Below, one piece after another: positions 8,084 through 15,669 of a stretch of DNA of 40,336 nucleotides. The DNA is from JAXGMQ01 sp964613055. GTDB lineage: Bacteria > Caldisericota > Caldisericia > JAAYUI01. The translations under genes and the position numbers were made by a program. Numbering within the stretch: the first letter of the stretch is position 1; each line of letters starts with the position of its first letter. The notes under the pieces were generated by a model, which searched no databases, was not told the DNA's origin, and saw only the letters and a program-made list of their open reading frames with translations. The DNA is taken from assembly GCA_964613055.1 (NCBI GenBank), contig CAZTGD010000017.1, positions 1-40,336 of the forward strand. The letters are read 5' to 3'.

Positions 8084-8785
8084 ATGGGGTATGGGTATAG
8101 ATGCCCCATAATGAATAGTAGTTTGGGTAATTCAATACCATATTCTGCTCATGCGTTTGGACGAGCGCATGATGCACTTGGAAAAACTGCTTGTGACGAG
8201 GTAATTGAAAACCCAGGGCGTTATGCACAAATAGCTACGCTTGCGGTTTTGCTGGATTGCCCCATATCAACCCTCAAACAATGTGGTTTTTTTGAACCCT
8301 ATCCTGGTGGAAGAAGATACAATTATAGAGATAACCGAATCAATGGATACAAACCTTGGCCTCCTGATGACCATACATGTATTGATGATGAAATAGATGG
8401 TATAACTATCACTGGTATAGATGCTTTACACAATAATAAAACTTCAAGAAGAGGTGTTTGTTCTACTTGTCCCGAAACTAATCACTTTGTGTACTGGGAA
8501 CATACTACAGATGGTAATCCATCTAGTATATGCAACGTTATCCCGCACCCAATATACGATATGTCATATGAAATAAAAAAATATAAGGAACTTCCTAATC
8601 CCAGAATCCCATTACCTAATTGCTATCAGGGAGCCCTTACCATGGTAGAGGCACTATGTATAGCTAGAGGATGGGCACACGTGAATCCATATCCACCAGT
8701 TACCTGGGGATTTGGAGACGGTATAGATCAGTATGATGATGGCAGGATATACTCAGGCCCATGCCCTTCCTGTCCATCACAGTAA
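8084..8785 (+). CDS. Cassette 1 gene A1: Cys-rich unknown protein, probably frameshifted at its start
   Basis: A 233-aa frame with no recognised family and 10 or more cysteines, including CSTCPE and a C-terminal CPSCPSQ. It is paralogous to A2 (11586-12254): both share NH[FY]xY followed by an NP/DPNYS-like stretch, a QG[AS]L segment and a C-terminal PPxxxxFGDG...GR[MI]xSG. ATG 8084 has no Shine-Dalgarno. A strong AAAGGAG (8029-8035) instead precedes ATG 8044, which reads only MKRRR then TGA. Removing one A from the AAAA run at 8047-8050 joins that ATG to this frame as MKEEDEIIDYGLPMGYGYRC. So the gene is either mutated, carries a sequencing error, or uses slippage. Unlike A2, no signal peptide is visible. 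Confidence 0.55.
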   Translation: MGYGYRCPIMNSSLGNSIPYSAHAFGRAHDALGKTACDEVIENPGRYAQIATLAVLLDCPISTLKQCGFFEPYPGGRRYNYRDNRINGYKPWPPDDHTCIDDEIDGITITGIDALHNNKTSRRGVCSTCPETNHFVYWEHTTDGNPSSICNVIPHPIYDMSYEIKKYKELPNPRIPLPNCYQGALTMVEALCIARGWAHVNPYPPVTWGFGDGIDQYDDGRIYSGPCPSCPSQ

Positions 8786-8799
8786 AAGGAGTTGTCTAA

Positions 8800-10836
8800 A
8801 TGAGACACATAAAGATATTTGTTGTGTTTACGATTGTGCTTCTGCTCATGTTATCAGCAGGATGCACAAGCAGTGGTTTCAAATACGATGTTGTTGAAAC
8901 TGAAGGTGAAAGATTATTGGATATCCATATCCCTGAGTCAACCCTGATACCCTATGAAAATGAGGGTTTGGGAACACTCTATCTGCCTGAGTTTGGCTAT
9001 AGCGATTCATTCATAAATGCAAAAGCAGTATTTGAAAAAGAGATTGAATCTGTCTACAGCGGTACTGACAGCACAAGGATAGAGATGAGGTTTTCAGAAC
9101 TCACCGATGGTGACCACAAATGGTCAGGAGAGATCAGGTTAGGGAATTATGGTCTTTATGATAGAGGCTTCACATCAAAGACCCTAACAACGCTAGCTCG
9201 AGTAATAGTCGTAGGTATTCCAAAGGATGGAGGAAGATCAATCAAACTTCAGGGACAAGTAACGTTAAAGCCTGTACCTTTTATTGAGATTGATTATAGC
9301 AGGGAGAAGGTTGAAACACCACAAACTGTTTCCGTTAAAGCAAAATCGCCTGTTGATATGATCTCAATTGAATACCCAGACAGCCAAGAACGGTTTGAAT
9401 ACGTGGTTGGTGACAATCTGGACACAGTAACCAAAGACAACGATGAGATGTATCATGAATACGAATTGAATCTAAGTTTGCCACAACCAACCACTGGATG
9501 CATCAACCTGCACCTGTATGATCGATACGGTATGAACTACACCAAGGAGTTGTATGTCCCCAGAGACGATGAGCTTTGTATATATGGAATTCATCGTTAT
9601 TCAAATTTGACTTATGACGATGAAAGCGGAGAACATATAGAAAATGATAACTACAAAGTCGGTTTCGGCACCATAAAACTGGATGGGACTAACTTCTATG
9701 AGCATTTCTCAATAGAGATACCTCCAGCTGAAAGTGAATTCTTTGATTCACTTAAGGATTACCTGCCTGAAGCCGACAGAGTAAACAGAACAGATGCTTC
9801 TTTGATGTATGGTGTTTCACCAAACAAGGAGTGGGTAGCCATCAACGCCTTCCATACATACAATTTCTACACAAGCGAGGAGCCATTCTATCTTGACGGT
9901 TATAAGGTAGACAGTATCCGTGGTATTGATTTCCTCCTAATCAACTCACAGACCAAAGCCATACACAAAGTTGGCACCAGACACATAATAGAGTATTCAG
10001 GAGGGTATTTAAGAGAAACTGGACCATCCTACTGTGTTGTGAAGTGGACAGAGGATGACAAGGTATACCTGATTGAACAGATGAAAGAAGATAAAATAAT
10101 CAGGAAATCTCAACTGGACAACTATGCAAATATTGTAAATCAGGCACAAGTGCCATTTGCATCAGCAAAGGGTGTGGTTCTCTCTCTGGATGACTTCACA
10201 CTCACACCTTCTGATGAGGTGGTTCCTGTCACACCTTGGGTTACATTTGTAGACCACACAACAGGTGTCACTGGATACACAGAATTCATAAAGTTTGATG
10301 ATGGAAAACTGGCTTATGGGTTTTTTGAACCACCAGGAACATTTGGTGAATCGGGTTTTAGTTGGCAATCTCTATATGTGTCTGATTCCTCTTCTACATA
10401 CTACCTACCGGATTTGCTACCTCCCATAGATGAATATAATCTTCATAGTTGTGATATATTATCTTCTGGATATATCAATAATAAATTGAAATGTGTTATC
10501 TATGCTTCACATGTAACACCGTGTGAGGAAGAATCTGAAGACTACGAAAATGAATGGATGGATTCAGAATTGTATTTGGATAAAATATACCTTCTTGATA
10601 TGAACTCAGGAAAACTATCTGAGTTAGAGATTGAGGATACAGAGTCATTTTGCAATCCACAAAAATTATTCCACTGCTCTGATCCAGAACTTAATAAGAT
10701 GTATATTTGCATAAGTATCAAACCCATCGATCAAGAATGGCAACAATGCTTGTGCACTGTTGACGATGATAAAATCATAAGACCTGAAATCCAACTCCAG
10801 AGGATGGTTGAAGGATATCTAAGAAAGGCAAGGTAG
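8800..10836 (+). CDS. Cassette 1 gene B1: large lipoprotein
   Basis: A 678-aa lipoprotein with lipobox LSAG-C, acylated Cys at residue 22. It is preceded by AAAGGAG at good spacing and starts 14 nt after A1. The N-terminal half looks like all-beta Ig-type modules (IPKDGGRSIKLQGQVTLK, then VETPQTVSVKAKSPVDMIS). The C-terminal half has SPNKEWVAINAF and WTEDDKVYLIEQ, similar to beta-propeller blades of the SPDGxW type. It is clearly paralogous to B2 (12274-14334) along most of its length, for example KWTEDDKVYLIEQMKEDKI against KWTDNDEVYLLEQTKDDKI. It is probably anchored in a membrane facing outward. No enzymatic motif is recognised. Confidence 0.8.
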   Translation: MRHIKIFVVFTIVLLLMLSAGCTSSGFKYDVVETEGERLLDIHIPESTLIPYENEGLGTLYLPEFGYSDSFINAKAVFEKEIESVYSGTDSTRIEMRFSELTDGDHKWSGEIRLGNYGLYDRGFTSKTLTTLARVIVVGIPKDGGRSIKLQGQVTLKPVPFIEIDYSREKVETPQTVSVKAKSPVDMISIEYPDSQERFEYVVGDNLDTVTKDNDEMYHEYELNLSLPQPTTGCINLHLYDRYGMNYTKELYVPRDDELCIYGIHRYSNLTYDDESGEHIENDNYKVGFGTIKLDGTNFYEHFSIEIPPAESEFFDSLKDYLPEADRVNRTDASLMYGVSPNKEWVAINAFHTYNFYTSEEPFYLDGYKVDSIRGIDFLLINSQTKAIHKVGTRHIIEYSGGYLRETGPSYCVVKWTEDDKVYLIEQMKEDKIIRKSQLDNYANIVNQAQVPFASAKGVVLSLDDFTLTPSDEVVPVTPWVTFVDHTTGVTGYTEFIKFDDGKLAYGFFEPPGTFGESGFSWQSLYVSDSSSTYYLPDLLPPIDEYNLHSCDILSSGYINNKLKCVIYASHVTPCEEESEDYENEWMDSELYLDKIYLLDMNSGKLSELEIEDTESFCNPQKLFHCSDPELNKMYICISIKPIDQEWQQCLCTVDDDKIIRPEIQLQRMVEGYLRKAR

Positions 10837-10838
10837 AG

Positions 10839-11507
10839 ATGAAGACAAGTAGACTGTTTTATTGTATATGCACGACATTATTAGCTATATTTATAATGTC
10901 TATTGTGTGTACTGGTCAATTGATGGTGCAAAGCATTGAAGACAGAATAGAATCTGAATCATTTTTGGATTACAACGATATTTATTCACTAGCAGTAGAT
11001 ATCCATTATACACTATTCAAAAGACGGGATATTGATACTTTATACAACTTTGTTACTGATTCTAATTATTTAGTTGATACAACTAAGCGCATAGACAGTA
11101 TTTATGAGCTAACTGAGGATGTCCAAGTTCAATCTTCATCAATTCTTATTAATCAAATGAATACGCAAACTTATTACAATTTACAACAAAGTGCTAACAG
11201 TGTTTATAAGCTTAATCATGCTACTGTTGGAGATACATCATTACAGAATGTAAATAAGGACCCAGAATATGAGAAAATGATGAATAGATTATGGAGTGGT
11301 GAATCTTCAATAGAAAATGAACTTCAGCTACTTAAACTGGATAGTCAAATTGAAAAACAAACGTTCGTGCCACAAAGCATTAGTACAAACCTTGAAATCG
11401 AAGAGTATCAGGTATTTTTCTATTCAGAAAATGCAATAATAGACTTTATTATATATCGATATGTAGACGGTTTCAGAATTATTAATATTCGCATTAGAGA
11501 AGGATAA
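10839..11507 (+). CDS. Cassette 1 gene C1: secreted protein, C-terminus probably truncated
   Basis: A 222-aa protein with an N-terminal hydrophobic export segment (LFYCICTTLLAIFIMSIVC), starting 2 nt after the B1 stop. Its N-terminal region aligns with C2 around YNDIYSLAVDIHYTL versus RNDVHSLAANMQQAL, and its C-terminal EEYQVFF with AEYEVNI. The frame ends at TAA 11505-11507. The same frame downstream still encodes a tail very like the end of C2 (IQDEESNIGGI against IEKEDRNIGGW), reached only through a second stop at 11535. C1 therefore appears to have lost its native C-terminus. Function unknown; the neighbouring lipoprotein is the likely partner. Confidence 0.7.
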   Translation: MKTSRLFYCICTTLLAIFIMSIVCTGQLMVQSIEDRIESESFLDYNDIYSLAVDIHYTLFKRRDIDTLYNFVTDSNYLVDTTKRIDSIYELTEDVQVQSSSILINQMNTQTYYNLQQSANSVYKLNHATVGDTSLQNVNKDPEYEKMMNRLWSGESSIENELQLLKLDSQIEKQTFVPQSISTNLEIEEYQVFFYSENAIIDFIIYRYVDGFRIINIRIREG

Positions 11508-11585
11508 TGTGCATATAATAGACATGTGTCATTATGAAAATGCACTGATATACAAGATGAAGAGAGCAACATCGGAGGTATCTAG
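11508..11585 (+). other. Vestigial 3' coding tail of C1, also holding the A2 ribosome-binding site
   Basis: In the frame of C1, after TAA (11505-11507) and a TGA (11535-11537), the codons read KCTDIQDEESNIGGI and end in TAG at 11583-11585, directly abutting the A2 ATG (TAGATG). The end of C2 has the same arrangement (DRNIGGW, TAG, ATG). The GGAGG inside the NIGG codons doubles as the Shine-Dalgarno of the next gene. This is best read as decayed coding sequence. Confidence 0.6.
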
Positions 11586-11590
11586 ATGAA
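11568..11590 (+). repeat. Cassette junction repeat, copy 1 (copy 2 at 15074-15096)
   Basis: AACATCGGAGGT followed by three variable bases and TAGATGAA; copy 2 matches at 20 of 23 positions. Each copy spans the end of a C-type gene, a Shine-Dalgarno and the next ATG. After copy 1 the next gene is A2. After copy 2 the ATG opens only a 21-codon frame without a signal peptide. Confidence 0.75.
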
Positions 11591-12254
11591 GAATATAAAT
11601 AAATCGTTGAAGGTATTATTAGCAGGGCTACTAGTATTATCAGTTATTGCATTTGCTATAGTTACATGGAGTGATGAAAAGGTAAATATTCCAATTGCCT
11701 GTGCTACAGAGAATTCAATGTGTGGGTATTGGGCACAGTGGGATGGCTCTCAGGGGTATGATAAAATAGGTTCAGGAACTGGATATAGTTTTGCAACCAA
11801 CATAAAAATTATTTCATTTGCTGACCAATTCATAAACAATGGTCCATATTTATTAAACCAGGCTACTTGGATAGGGACAGATGATCCATTGCTTGGATCG
11901 GGGCAACTATATTCAGGGATATGCACAAATGGTATAGGTTTGTCTTATGAAGGTGGGTACTGGAAACATGCTTGCTCAGGAGATCCCTATTCTGTAAACC
12001 ATTATTTCTATGATCCTGAATTTACAGAAACCGATCCCAACTACAGTATACCACCACTCGATGAAAGAAGTATTGCATCAATTCAAGGTTCGCTTATGTC
12101 CATTGAGACAATGCCACGATGGAGTGAAGCTCTAAAACGATATGAATATTGGACACATGGGAATTGCTACCCCCCACCATTAAGACGTTTTGGTGATGGG
12201 GCTGGTGGTACTGCTCATGGAAGAATGATCAGCGGATGTACAATTAGCCAGTAA
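11586..12254 (+). CDS. Cassette 2 gene A2: secreted or anchored protein, paralogue of A1
   Basis: A 222-aa protein with an N-terminal export signal or anchor (SLKVLLAGLLVLSVIAFAIV) and GGAGG 6 nt upstream of the ATG. The mature part has several Cys, a segment LLNQATWIGTDDP, then CSGDPYSVNHYFYDPEF, and a C-terminal GNCYPPPLRRFGDGAGGTAHG. The order of an IGTDDP-like turn, HYFYDP, a helical W..AL..YEYW..GN segment and a final FGD...H faintly recalls zinc-dependent phospholipase C / P1-nuclease-like proteins. Most zinc-ligand histidines are not obvious, so this is only a hypothesis. It shares the NH[FY]xY and FGDG...GRMxSG features with A1. Confidence 0.65.
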   Translation: MKNINKSLKVLLAGLLVLSVIAFAIVTWSDEKVNIPIACATENSMCGYWAQWDGSQGYDKIGSGTGYSFATNIKIISFADQFINNGPYLLNQATWIGTDDPLLGSGQLYSGICTNGIGLSYEGGYWKHACSGDPYSVNHYFYDPEFTETDPNYSIPPLDERSIASIQGSLMSIETMPRWSEALKRYEYWTHGNCYPPPLRRFGDGAGGTAHGRMISGCTISQ

Positions 12255-12273
12255 AGGTTAATAAAGGAGACAT

Positions 12274-14334
12274 ATGAGAAACCTTCTTATTAAACAGTTG
12301 TTGTTAATAGCAATCATAATATCACTTGTATCGTGTAATCAGCTAACACCTGAAACAGAAAATCAGAATAACAACAGTGATAGCATACAGAATCTTTCTA
12401 CAGATAACTTAACTGAGAGAGTTGAATTGTTGGATTATGGTGATGAACTAGGTCAATTCATCTCCATCCAACAACACTGCTACCCTGGTACAGAGATACC
12501 CATCTCTGCAAAGTTCATGGTTGATCTGGATTTTGTCAACTTCGGGTTCAAGTTTGAGCAGGTGACAAGCGAAAGGAAACCGGATGGTAGACAGTGGTCT
12601 GACAGATTGACCGTGCCTGGTGACATACCAGTCGGTGAGTATGAAATAGCTGTAACAGGGGTTCCTTCAGATGGCAGTGGGGCACTCACGCTGTATGCAC
12701 CAATAGAGGTAAAATCAGAACCAGAACTACAACTGAACTATGACTGCAGACTGTATGATGAACCACAGACCTTCACAGTGGTGTCTGAAGCACCTTTAGA
12801 CCTTGTCAGACTCACCGACCAGGATGGCAAAATGCACACCCTCTCAACAAAGAATAACCTTCAGTTCAGCACAGAAGTCACACTCAAGGGTCCAGACAAT
12901 GGCAAACTCACGCTTGAAGCCTATGACAGGTATGGTCTCAGAATCAAAGACAGCATATTTGTCTATGACCCAGAGGAGATACGAATATGCAGACCATATG
13001 TGGAGTTCAGGGTGGACGGAGGGAAAGACACTCTGGGGTGTATCTCATACAACACCCAAGGCAAGGATGAACGGTATGACTTTGTTGTAGAGATACCAGA
13101 CCACAAAGACTTTGAGTATAGGACAAGGTTAATGGAACATCCTGGTGCAGTTAGGGATGGTCCTTACGTTGATAGTATAAAAGTACCATCATCAGGCCGT
13201 GGTGTCGTAATGGGTGCATCACCAAATGGTGAGTGGGTCATTTATTCGTATTTAGAGCATATATTGTATAGTAACAACGATGATACGGGTAACTACTTCA
13301 AGGATGATGATGGATACTTAGTTAGAGATGTAATGTTTTATAACTTTATACTTCTGAATACAAAATCTGGTGATACAAACCTACTGAGTACACGCTATGT
13401 GAAATCTTTAGTCACAGGACCAGAAGATATCGATGTTATTGCACAGACATTCAAAGAGGATGGCCCTTTCTACTATGTGCTCAAATGGACAGACAATGAT
13501 GAAGTATATCTGTTGGAACAGACAAAGGATGACAAGATATACAAACGTGAAATAATGAATCAATATCCTAATATGGGTCTAAATATTGAATCACCTCACG
13601 CCTCTGCAAGGATAGTCAGGATGACACTTCCCGATATGGTTATGCATCCAACAGAGTATGAACCACCCAGAGCCTGGGTTGGATATACTGACCAGGGAAC
13701 CGGATTAACGGGTTACACATCACCTTCTGATAACTATCCAAATCCTATAATAATGAAGGAAAGTCCATTAACAAGAGGAGATTATAAGTCTTCTAATCTC
13801 TCAATACTCTCAACCCTTGATGGTAATCAAGTGTCAATAATAAATGATCTAGATTATAAATCTCATATCAACTCACAAGATAACTACCCACACATAACAG
13901 ACACTGGTGAATTAATGTCTACTTATGTATCTAGTTCAGGAATGATTAATAACAATATGTATGCCATCTTACGTCTTAGGTACTTCTTATCTGATATTCT
14001 TGATCTTGAAATGCTCTTCCCAAGTTTACCCTTAGTTTTTATGCCACCCATTGTCCTAGATGTTGCTAACAAGAAACTTGTTGATGTAATCATTGACGAT
14101 AAGCTTCTCGAACATAGTCCTCATCTGTGTAGCAGATGGTCAAACATTGATAATAAGATTTACTTTTTGGTGTGTAAGTTAGATGATAATTTTGAAGCAG
14201 AATCAATGAAATTGGTATACCTAGATGAACACATGGTGATAAATGGGGTTAGCGACGTAAGCACTAACATCTACAATGCTCTTAAAGATAACAACTGTAC
14301 CTATATCAAAAAAGGAGGATGGTATAGTGACTAA
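12274..14334 (+). CDS. Cassette 2 gene B2: large lipoprotein, paralogue of B1
   Basis: A 686-aa lipoprotein with lipobox LVS-C (Cys 21) followed by a Gln/Asn/Thr/Ser-rich linker. AAAGGAG lies just upstream, 19 nt after A2. The middle region has Ig-like strands (PVGEYEIAVTGVPSDGSG, YDEPQTFTVVSEAPLDLV). The C-terminal half carries ASPNGEWVIYSY and PRAWVGYTDQGTGLTGYT, equivalent to SPNKEWVAINAF and PWVTFVDHTTGVTGYTE of B1. The last ~150 residues of the two proteins differ more. It is a probable surface-facing partner of A2 and C2. No catalytic motif is recognised. Confidence 0.8.
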   Translation: MRNLLIKQLLLIAIIISLVSCNQLTPETENQNNNSDSIQNLSTDNLTERVELLDYGDELGQFISIQQHCYPGTEIPISAKFMVDLDFVNFGFKFEQVTSERKPDGRQWSDRLTVPGDIPVGEYEIAVTGVPSDGSGALTLYAPIEVKSEPELQLNYDCRLYDEPQTFTVVSEAPLDLVRLTDQDGKMHTLSTKNNLQFSTEVTLKGPDNGKLTLEAYDRYGLRIKDSIFVYDPEEIRICRPYVEFRVDGGKDTLGCISYNTQGKDERYDFVVEIPDHKDFEYRTRLMEHPGAVRDGPYVDSIKVPSSGRGVVMGASPNGEWVIYSYLEHILYSNNDDTGNYFKDDDGYLVRDVMFYNFILLNTKSGDTNLLSTRYVKSLVTGPEDIDVIAQTFKEDGPFYYVLKWTDNDEVYLLEQTKDDKIYKREIMNQYPNMGLNIESPHASARIVRMTLPDMVMHPTEYEPPRAWVGYTDQGTGLTGYTSPSDNYPNPIIMKESPLTRGDYKSSNLSILSTLDGNQVSIINDLDYKSHINSQDNYPHITDTGELMSTYVSSSGMINNNMYAILRLRYFLSDILDLEMLFPSLPLVFMPPIVLDVANKKLVDVIIDDKLLEHSPHLCSRWSNIDNKIYFLVCKLDDNFEAESMKLVYLDEHMVINGVSDVSTNIYNALKDNNCTYIKKGGWYSD

Positions 14335-15091
14335 GACTACAATAGGTACATTGTTAGTTGTATTACTATTCAGCCTTTCCTTTGTTCCCAGCTGTATATA
14401 CTCAGCTGACCCACGCATGGAAGATGTATTCAGAGAGCAGAGGAATGATGTTCATTCACTTGCCGCAAACATGCAACAGGCACTCAAAGCTGAGGACGAG
14501 GACTCACAGATTGAGAACATCATCAATCAATCCCTGCAATTCAGATATGAAGAGGAGGTCACATTTGGCTATAAGGATGATAAGAAATGGAAGCGAGGTA
14601 ATGAAGAAGGAGGCTACATAGACACATTTGAGAGGATAAGGTCGGTCATACAACCAAATGACTTTGACATATGTGTCATATCAATAGAACCAGGTGAGTC
14701 TCCATTCGATGCATACTATGATTCCCATGGCAACAGATACTCAAGGGAAGAGGCGAGGGATATTTCTATGAGTATTCAAAACAAAATCGATGATAAGTTA
14801 GGCGCAACAAGATTACTTGTTAATATTGATCCTGATAACCCTTCTGATGAAAGCATATATAGATGGAGAGAATTAGAAGCAGAAGTAGATAAACAATGGG
14901 ATAATCATCCTGGCGTGCCAAAAGCTACACCACTGGCTGAATATGAAGTGAACATCATCCCAAATGGTGACTATAGAATCAACTTCAAAGCAAAAGAGGT
15001 AGAAAACAGAATAGGGATTTCCAGTCAAATCAATCTTTACGATTATGATGGAGAGATAGAAAAAGAGGACAGGAACATCGGAGGTTGGTAG
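14327..15091 (+). CDS. Cassette 2 gene C2: secreted protein, paralogue of C1
   Basis: A 254-aa protein starting at GTG 14327, chosen because AAGGAGG (14312-14318) lies 8 nt upstream; the more distal in-frame ATG at 14276 has no such site. The start overlaps the B2 stop by 8 nt, so translation is probably coupled. It has a Sec signal peptide ending near VPSCIYSA/DP. The rest is hydrophilic and charged, with a conserved RNDVHSLAANMQQAL helix shared with C1 and a C-terminal AEYEVNIIPNGDYRINF beta segment. It retains the full C-terminus (EDRNIGGW) that C1 seems to have lost. Unknown function; no family recognised. Confidence 0.7.
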   Translation: MTKTTIGTLLVVLLFSLSFVPSCIYSADPRMEDVFREQRNDVHSLAANMQQALKAEDEDSQIENIINQSLQFRYEEEVTFGYKDDKKWKRGNEEGGYIDTFERIRSVIQPNDFDICVISIEPGESPFDAYYDSHGNRYSREEARDISMSIQNKIDDKLGATRLLVNIDPDNPSDESIYRWRELEAEVDKQWDNHPGVPKATPLAEYEVNIIPNGDYRINFKAKEVENRIGISSQINLYDYDGEIEKEDRNIGGW

Positions 15092-15096
15092 ATGAA
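15074..15096 (+). repeat. Cassette junction repeat, copy 2
   Basis: Matches 11568-11590 at 20 of 23 positions, again covering the end of a C gene, a GGAGG and TAGATGAA. The frame opened here ends after 21 codons and runs into the 3' end of the convergent V4R gene, so it looks like the residue of a lost third cassette. Confidence 0.6.
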
Positions 15097-15102
15097 TATC
15101 CT

Positions 15103-15669
15103 TTACCCAGGCATCTTAACCTCAGGCCAGGTTACATTGAGTTCAAACTCACAGTAGTCAAGGGTGGGATCATTGCCCTGGCATAGAAGCTCCTTGCAAC
15201 TAGATGTAGCGCCATCAAAGTCATACGGGGGTAGGGAGGCAAATATCCCAGCCATGAAATCACAACAAGGCTCAGAGAAACCAGAGATTTTATAACACGC
15301 TGGAGAATTATAAAGATGAATCTTTGCCTGATTCTCAGTTGCAGATACTATCTTTGCTTTTGAGCCAGCTAGCAGATCGCAAAAGATTTCAATATTTCCA
15401 AGTAATTCTGACCATGATTTTGCCCTTTGCGTGTTATACTCATTTTCTGTAGCCTCTGATATCTCTCTTCCAGCTTGTCTACCGACATAATATAGAATTG
15501 ATTTTGCTTTCCTGACTCCGAACATCTCCCATATACCCTTTGTTACCAGAGCCAAACCACGCGAAGAAATCCTCTTTTCCTTTCGAAAAAAGAAATATCG
15601 AATGAAGGGCATTGCCAGCTGTTCGGGTGTACTGTGTTTTATGGCTACACTTAATTCATCTTCACTCAT
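15103..15669 (-). CDS. V4R-domain protein (small-molecule-binding type)
   Basis: A 188-aa protein matching the V4R (4-vinyl reductase-like) fold. The segment LYYVGRQAGREISEA corresponds to the conserved glycine-containing helix, and the C-terminal SSCKELLCQGNDPTLDYCEFEL corresponds to the family's Cys-rich end (ExxCxxxGxxxCxFxx). V4R domains bind small ligands such as phenols, or metals, in regulators and occur next to signalling or biosynthetic genes. No DNA-binding or output domain is attached. It starts inside the upstream gene (8-nt overlap; GGAG 9 nt before ATG), implying a tightly coupled two-gene unit. It ends 11 nt from the convergent C2 gene. Confidence 0.7.
   Translation of the reverse strand: MSEDELSVAIKHSTPEQLAMPFIRYFFFRKEKRISSRGLALVTKGIWEMFGVRKAKSILYYVGRQAGREISEATENEYNTQRAKSWSELLGNIEIFCDLLAGSKAKIVSATENQAKIHLYNSPACYKISGFSEPCCDFMAGIFASLPPYDFDGATSSCKELLCQGNDPTLDYCEFELNVTWPEVKMPG

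Noticed and set aside
11514..11519. TATAAT as a promoter for A2
   Set aside because: No acceptable -35 at 15-18 bp; the region reads better as the decayed tail of C1.
11586..12254. A2 as a type IV pilin or pseudopilin
   Set aside because: No prepilin peptidase site (G followed by F/M and Glu at +5) precedes the hydrophobic segment.
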